A DNA stretch of 64,000 bases, taken from NCBI GenBank assembly GCA_013287375.1, contig JABDDX010000001.1, forward strand, positions 1 through 64,000. Reading direction: 5' to 3'. The translations under genes were made by a program, and so were the position numbers. The notes below the pieces were generated by a model. That model saw only the letters and a list, made by a program, of their open reading frames with translations. It was not told where the DNA came from and did not search any database. Below, in pieces: positions 59,680 to 64,000 of the stretch; positions within the stretch are counted from its first letter, which is position 1, and each line of letters starts with the position of its first letter. The stretch comes from Bacteroidota bacterium. Lineage in GTDB: Bacteria > Bacteroidota > Bacteroidia > Sphingobacteriales > Sphingobacteriaceae.

Positions 59680-61122
59680 ATGAAAAAGCTATTACTATTG
59701 ATAATTACAGCAAGTATTTTAACCGCTTGCAACAAGTTGGCTGAGAATCCGACTTCATACATCACCACTACCCAATACTTTAAAACCCAGTCTGACGCTA
59801 CTGCGGGCGTAACCGCTATTTACAGCGAACTCATAAGTGATGGTACAGAACAGCCACTATACGGCAGGGAGATTAATTTTTTGGCTGATATGACAACGGA
59901 TGACCTCGCCGCAGGGCCATCGGCAATTAACCCGAATGTAAGGGCGTTAAGTTCAATAACCTACACGGCTACTGATGACAGGCTGCAGGTGATCTGGCGC
60001 CAGAATTATACTGGTATAAGCAGAGCCAATGCGGCTATCGATGCTATCCCAACCATCCAGTTTGATACCACATTAAGGTCGCGCTTAGTACGTGAATCCA
60101 AATTTTTAAGGGCCCTGTTTTACTTTAATCTGGTTCGTTTTTATGGCGATGTGCCGCTGGTGCTTCATAACCCGGCAGATGCCTCAAACCTAAGTAGCTT
60201 AAACGTTAACAGGACACCGGCAGCAACAGTATACGCGCAAATCATAGCGGATTTAACTGATGCGGAAAACCTTCCATCAAGTTATTCAGGAGCAGATATA
60301 GGGAGGGCTACGGGAGGGGCCGCGAAGTCGCTTTTGGTTAAGGTTTATTTAACCCAACAAAACTGGACGGCCACTGTAAGTAAAGCGCTGGAGGTAATTA
60401 ACGGTCCATATGGCTATGCGCTTTTCCCTAATTATGCTGATGTGTTTAATCCGGCTACAAAAAATGGTGTAGAGCATATTTTCTCTGCTCAAATATCATC
60501 AAACGGAGGGTTGGGTAACAGCAGTACCCTAATGGGGGCAAATTTTGCGGGCTTTGTTGGCAACGTACCGGCTGATATCCCGGCTGACAGCTCTGTTTAT
60601 AAACAGTTTAGTAATACTGATACGCGCAAAGCGGTTACGTTTTATACTTCATTAATTAACCCTGCAACAGGCTTGGTGTATAATTTTCCGACCTTTTATT
60701 TCGGAAAATATGTTGACAGAAGCGAACTAGCAACACCGGGACAAAGCAATATCAATTTTCCAATCCTTCGTTATGCCGATGTACTGCTAATGTACGCCGA
60801 AGCGCTAAACGAGGCTCAGGGCCCGATAGCTGCCGCATATGCCGCGCTTAACCAGGTGAGGGTTCGTGCCAATACAGGCAACCTAACTCCGGGACTTTCA
60901 CAAGCCGCATTTCGCGATTCCTTATATGCAGAACGCAGGCGCGAATTTGTACAGGAAGCCCAACGCTGGTTTGATTTGGTAAGAACCAAGCAACTGGTAC
61001 AGGCAGTATCAAAAGTTGCCTCAAAAACCAATGTCAGCACCAAGAATTACTTGTTCGCGATTCCCGCAAGTGAGATCAGCATAAACCCTGATTTAACACA
61101 AAATCCGGGCTATACCAACTAA
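59680..61122 (+). CDS. SusD/RagB family outer-membrane lipoprotein, locus 2
   Basis: The 480-residue protein has a lipobox with Cys17 (ILTAC) and SusD texts: RLQVIWRQNYTGISRANAAID, cut here to its key parts NYTGISRANAAID, then RALFYFNLVRFYGDVPLVL, then GRATGGAAKSLLVKVYLTQ, then NFPILRYADVLLMYAEAL and ERRREFVQEAQRWFDLVRT. It starts 11 bp after the SusC stop. It pairs with the locus 2 SusC and is the paralogue of the SusD at 34581. Confidence 0.95.
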   Translation: MKKLLLLIITASILTACNKLAENPTSYITTTQYFKTQSDATAGVTAIYSELISDGTEQPLYGREINFLADMTTDDLAAGPSAINPNVRALSSITYTATDDRLQVIWRQNYTGISRANAAIDAIPTIQFDTTLRSRLVRESKFLRALFYFNLVRFYGDVPLVLHNPADASNLSSLNVNRTPAATVYAQIIADLTDAENLPSSYSGADIGRATGGAAKSLLVKVYLTQQNWTATVSKALEVINGPYGYALFPNYADVFNPATKNGVEHIFSAQISSNGGLGNSSTLMGANFAGFVGNVPADIPADSSVYKQFSNTDTRKAVTFYTSLINPATGLVYNFPTFYFGKYVDRSELATPGQSNINFPILRYADVLLMYAEALNEAQGPIAAAYAALNQVRVRANTGNLTPGLSQAAFRDSLYAERRREFVQEAQRWFDLVRTKQLVQAVSKVASKTNVSTKNYLFAIPASEISINPDLTQNPGYTN

Positions 61123-61151
61123 GGTCAAATTCACACTAAAAAACAACAATT

Positions 61152-62123
61152 ATGATACATTTTATTGAAGCAATCGCTAAAAGTATAACCACCTGGGGGT
61201 TCCCTGCTTTAATCCTGTTACTCGGTGTAGTTGAATTTTCACTGGGCCTTTATGAAAAAAAGTGGACAAAAAACGAGAGCCTGCTTAATATTTTCAGCTT
61301 TGTTTTCCCACCAATTATTCTTTATCCGGTTATAGCATACCTGGGCATTAAATTTTTACCGGATGTAATACCACAATATAAAAACATATTCGCATGGGTA
61401 CCTTTTATATGGGGCTTTATTACTATAGCTATTGCTGATGATTTAACCCAATACTGGTATCACCGGCTGCATCACCAAATACCATTTTTATGGCGTTTCC
61501 ATCGTACGCACCACTCGGCGCCGTACATGGGTATGGCAATGGCCAGCAGGCAAAATATCATTTACACCTTCTTTTTTTCGCAGATATACCTTACCACCAT
61601 TTTGATATATCTTGGGTTAGGCTACCCTGCACTATTTGTTAGCGCGATAAAAATACTCATCACCACTTTTGCTCACTCAAAAATTAAGTGGGATAAGCCT
61701 TTTTATAAATATAAAATACTGCACCCGGCAGCATGGGTATTGGAAAGGCTCATATCAACCCCGGCAACGCATCATGCCCATCACTCAAGTTCAACAGATG
61801 ATGGGGTGGGTTATTACAAAGGCAACTTTGGCAATATGTTTTTTCTGTGGGATGTGATTTTCGATACCGCGCATATATCAAGGCAATACCCCGAGGCATA
61901 TGGCATCTCGCATTACGAGGGCGATGAGTGGTATGCTCAACTATTCTGGCCCATATTTAAATCCAGCAGGGAAGGCAGCGAACTGGCTAAAAGCGGACCC
62001 CCTGTACGCGAAGATATACCAGTAAAAAAAACATCGTTGGATGACTATAAGATCAAGCCGATAAAATCACAACGATTGATCTATTCCCTTACCAAAGAAT
62101 CTCTTTCAAACCCCAATAGATAA
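61152..62123 (+). CDS. Membrane di-iron hydroxylase (sterol desaturase family), locus 2
   Basis: The 323-residue protein is the close relative of the locus 1 hydroxylase. Its His boxes are HRLHH (104-108), HRTHH (117-121) and HHAHH near 207-211, and the helices are in the same order. It lies 29 bp after SusD, so it belongs to the operon. Locus 2 lacks the two small membrane proteins that come before the hydroxylase in locus 1. The substrate is unknown; a lipid-like or aliphatic imported compound is likely, given the family. Confidence 0.9.
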   Translation: MIHFIEAIAKSITTWGFPALILLLGVVEFSLGLYEKKWTKNESLLNIFSFVFPPIILYPVIAYLGIKFLPDVIPQYKNIFAWVPFIWGFITIAIADDLTQYWYHRLHHQIPFLWRFHRTHHSAPYMGMAMASRQNIIYTFFFSQIYLTTILIYLGLGYPALFVSAIKILITTFAHSKIKWDKPFYKYKILHPAAWVLERLISTPATHHAHHSSSTDDGVGYYKGNFGNMFFLWDVIFDTAHISRQYPEAYGISHYEGDEWYAQLFWPIFKSSREGSELAKSGPPVREDIPVKKTSLDDYKIKPIKSQRLIYSLTKESLSNPNR

Positions 62124-62216
62124 AGTATAAATCCTACCTACAAAGTACCCTTCGCATTTACCAGCGATTTAACTAAAGTAACATTTGAAACGCATTAAAA
62201 ATTAAACCTCACGAAA

Positions 62217-64000
62217 ATGAAAAAAACAATTGTCGCATTCCTGCTGATTACGGGATCCGTATCGCAGTTAGCCAGGGCCCAAAACATCACGCAGCAACAG
62301 CAGCCATTTAAAGGTGTTATTGGCAGAACTTTGGCGGAGTCCAAAGAATCATGGACAGATCAGATCAAAGCCCCGAAAGGCGCGCCTAACGTAGTTTGGA
62401 TAATTCTTGACGACGTTGGTTTTGGCGCGTCAAGCACCTTTGGCGGCGTAATAAACACGCCCACATTTGATAGTTTGGCAAACAATGGTTTACGTTATAC
62501 CAACTTTCATACCGCCGCGATATGCGCGCCAACCAGGGCTGCCTTGCTTACCGGCCGTAATCACCATTACGTACATATGGGCGGGTTTGCGCATACAATC
62601 ATGTCAGCAGGCTTCCCGGGTTGGGATGGTCGCATACCATCAGACAAGGGAACCGTTGCCGAAATTTTACGCGAGAACGGCTACAACACCTTTGCCGTTG
62701 GTAAATATGGTTTAACCCCCGACGAAGATGCTACAGATGCCGGTCCGTTTGACCGCTGGCCAAGTGGCAAAGGCTTTGATCACTTCTTCGGTTTTCTGGG
62801 TTCACAAACCGACCAGTATAAACCAGATCTGGTTGAAGACAATGCTCATGTTAAGCCTGACGGCAGGCACTTAAATGAGCAAATAACCGATAAAGCCATC
62901 TCATACATAACCCGTCAGCATCAGGTAGCGCCAAACAAACCGTTCTTCCTGTACTATGCGCCGGGAGCAACTCATGCCCCGCACCAGGTATCAAAAGAAT
63001 GGAGCGATTTATATAAAGGTAAATTTGATGGCGGCTGGGACGTGTTCAGGGAGCAGGTTTTTGAAAGACAAAAAAAACTGGGTATTATTCCGGCTAACGC
63101 GGTATTGCCTGCCCGTAATCCCGACATAAAAGCATGGAACACTTTAAGCCCAGACGAAAAGAAACTTTATTCCCGCTTTATGGAAGTGTATGCGGGCTAT
63201 TTAACCTATACAGATCATGAGGTTGGGCGTTTAATTGATTACCTTAAACAAAGTGGCCAGTTAGATAACACGCTGGTATTTGTGATCATTGGCGATAATG
63301 GCGCCAGTAAAGAAGGTACCCTTAACGGTGATATTGATCGCCCGCTTTTTGGTAAACCACTTAACGAGCAGGAAAATATCCAACATAATTTAGATCGCAT
63401 AGGCGAAATAGGTACTCCGGAAGCTACACAAGGTAACTACCCATTAGGTTGGGCGCAGGCCGCGAACACCCCTTTTAAATACTGGAAACAGGATGCCAAT
63501 GCCGAAGGCGGTACACGCAACCCGCTGATTGTTTTTTACCCGAAAGGGATTAAAGATAAAGGCGGCATCCGCACCCAATATGGGCATGTTAATGATGTGT
63601 TGCCTACAACTTTAGAGTTTTTAGGTATTACACCGCCGGAATACATCAGGGGTATCAAACAAGATACATTGCAGGGCACGTCGCTGGTTTATTCTTTTGA
63701 TCATCCTGATGCACCTTCGCGTCATCGTGTACAGTACTATTATATTTTCGGATCAAGATCTATTTATAAAGATGGCTGGAAAGCTGAGGTTTACCATCAC
63801 CCAAATACAATTGATGAAGGAAACTATGTAGGAGTAGGAGGTGGTAATGCACCAAAACCTTCAAGTGGTTTTGACAACGAGGTTTGGGAACTATATGACC
63901 TGAAAACCGATTTTAATGAACGTATCGATCTGTCAAAAAAATATCCGGAGAAATTAAAAGAGTTACAGGACCTATTTGATGAGCAGGCTAAAATAAACAA
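62217..64000 (+). CDS. Arylsulfatase, sulfatase family (3' end outside)
   Basis: The frame opens at ATG 62217 and is still open at the window end (594 codons). It has a signal peptide (ends LARA|QN). The metal site starts with ILDDVGFGASS (Asp65, Asp66), and the sulfatase signature CAPTR has Cys103, Pro105 and Arg107; Cys103 should become formylglycine by a maturing enzyme. A later Asp-Asn pair is in IGDNGASKEG. It should cut sulfate esters in the periplasm. It follows the hydroxylase by 93 bp in the same direction, so it is probably the fourth gene of the SusCD operon. Confidence 0.9.
   Translation, partial: MKKTIVAFLLITGSVSQLARAQNITQQQQPFKGVIGRTLAESKESWTDQIKAPKGAPNVVWIILDDVGFGASSTFGGVINTPTFDSLANNGLRYTNFHTAAICAPTRAALLTGRNHHYVHMGGFAHTIMSAGFPGWDGRIPSDKGTVAEILRENGYNTFAVGKYGLTPDEDATDAGPFDRWPSGKGFDHFFGFLGSQTDQYKPDLVEDNAHVKPDGRHLNEQITDKAISYITRQHQVAPNKPFFLYYAPGATHAPHQVSKEWSDLYKGKFDGGWDVFREQVFERQKKLGIIPANAVLPARNPDIKAWNTLSPDEKKLYSRFMEVYAGYLTYTDHEVGRLIDYLKQSGQLDNTLVFVIIGDNGASKEGTLNGDIDRPLFGKPLNEQENIQHNLDRIGEIGTPEATQGNYPLGWAQAANTPFKYWKQDANAEGGTRNPLIVFYPKGIKDKGGIRTQYGHVNDVLPTTLEFLGITPPEYIRGIKQDTLQGTSLVYSFDHPDAPSRHRVQYYYIFGSRSIYKDGWKAEVYHHPNTIDEGNYVGVGGGNAPKPSSGFDNEVWELYDLKTDFNERIDLSKKYPEKLKELQDLFDEQAKIN

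Noticed and set aside
1..64000. CRISPR arrays, tRNA or rRNA genes, phage or transposase genes
   Set aside because: No regular spaced repeats, cloverleaf-like genes, rRNA text or mobile-element enzymes were seen. A dedicated scan with tRNAscan-SE, barrnap and a CRISPR finder would settle this.

Overview
The window looks like a chromosomal segment of a Bacteroidota species, most like Sphingobacteriaceae of the Mucilaginibacter/Pedobacter type (inference). The reasons are two SusC/SusD pairs, many promoters with the Bacteroidota -7 box TAnnTTTG, start codons without clear Shine-Dalgarno sequences, a GH92 mannosidase, a DUF2911 protein, a short histone H1-like protein and many dispersed palindromic repeats. 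No rRNA, tRNA, CRISPR array, phage or transposase was seen.

Layout. 1-9.6 kb: tail of frr, an ABC exporter, an MFS exporter, recG, ridA, a 47-residue membrane protein, an OmpA-family protein and a proline aminopeptidase. 9.6-18.4 kb: a MeaB-type GTPase, then a surface-glycan block with an MsbA-like exporter, five glycosyltransferases and a DUF5672 protein, partly convergent and overlapping. 18.7-30.5 kb: an outer-membrane barrel, a GH3 enzyme, a VapBC module, a UvrD-type helicase fused to an Fe-S nuclease, an M28 peptidase, an SDR/AraC pair, and a DHA2 exporter behind two palindromic operators. 30.9-46.2 kb: GH92, then SusCD locus 1 on the minus strand (leader peptide, SusC, SusD, two tiny membrane proteins, di-iron hydroxylase), then a deacetylase, DoxX, an OFA transporter and an FAD dehydrogenase. 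46.5-53.7 kb: a thioredoxin-like protein, a hybrid histidine kinase, and a tight operon of a GbsR-type regulator with four genes for membrane and lipid functions. 53.9-64 kb: a secreted permuted-papain protein behind a short Cys-rich leader, a histone H1-like gene overlapping a region-2-only sigma-like gene, an orphan promoter-terminator unit, then SusCD locus 2 on the plus strand (leader peptide, SusC, SusD, hydroxylase, arylsulfatase cut by the window end).

The most unusual signal is a small regulon-like set. Both SusCD-hydroxylase loci and the papain-like gene start with a short ORF rich in Cys codons (22-30 codons with tails such as CCACCCC and CCTCCC, and a 12-codon one ending KCYCCL). 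Each lies behind a similar palindromic site of the form TCTAY-N7-RTAGA, 16-17 bp before a TAnnTTTG box. A fourth copy of this site, inside a perfect 30-bp palindrome, drives an RNA of about 105 nt that ends at an intrinsic terminator. An arylsulfatase sits in one of the operons, which fits cysteine or sulfur sensing: a DNA-binding regulator plus translation of a poly-Cys leader would control import and desulfation of an organosulfur compound. The leaders, sites and gene orders are read from the sequence. The sulfur logic is inference.
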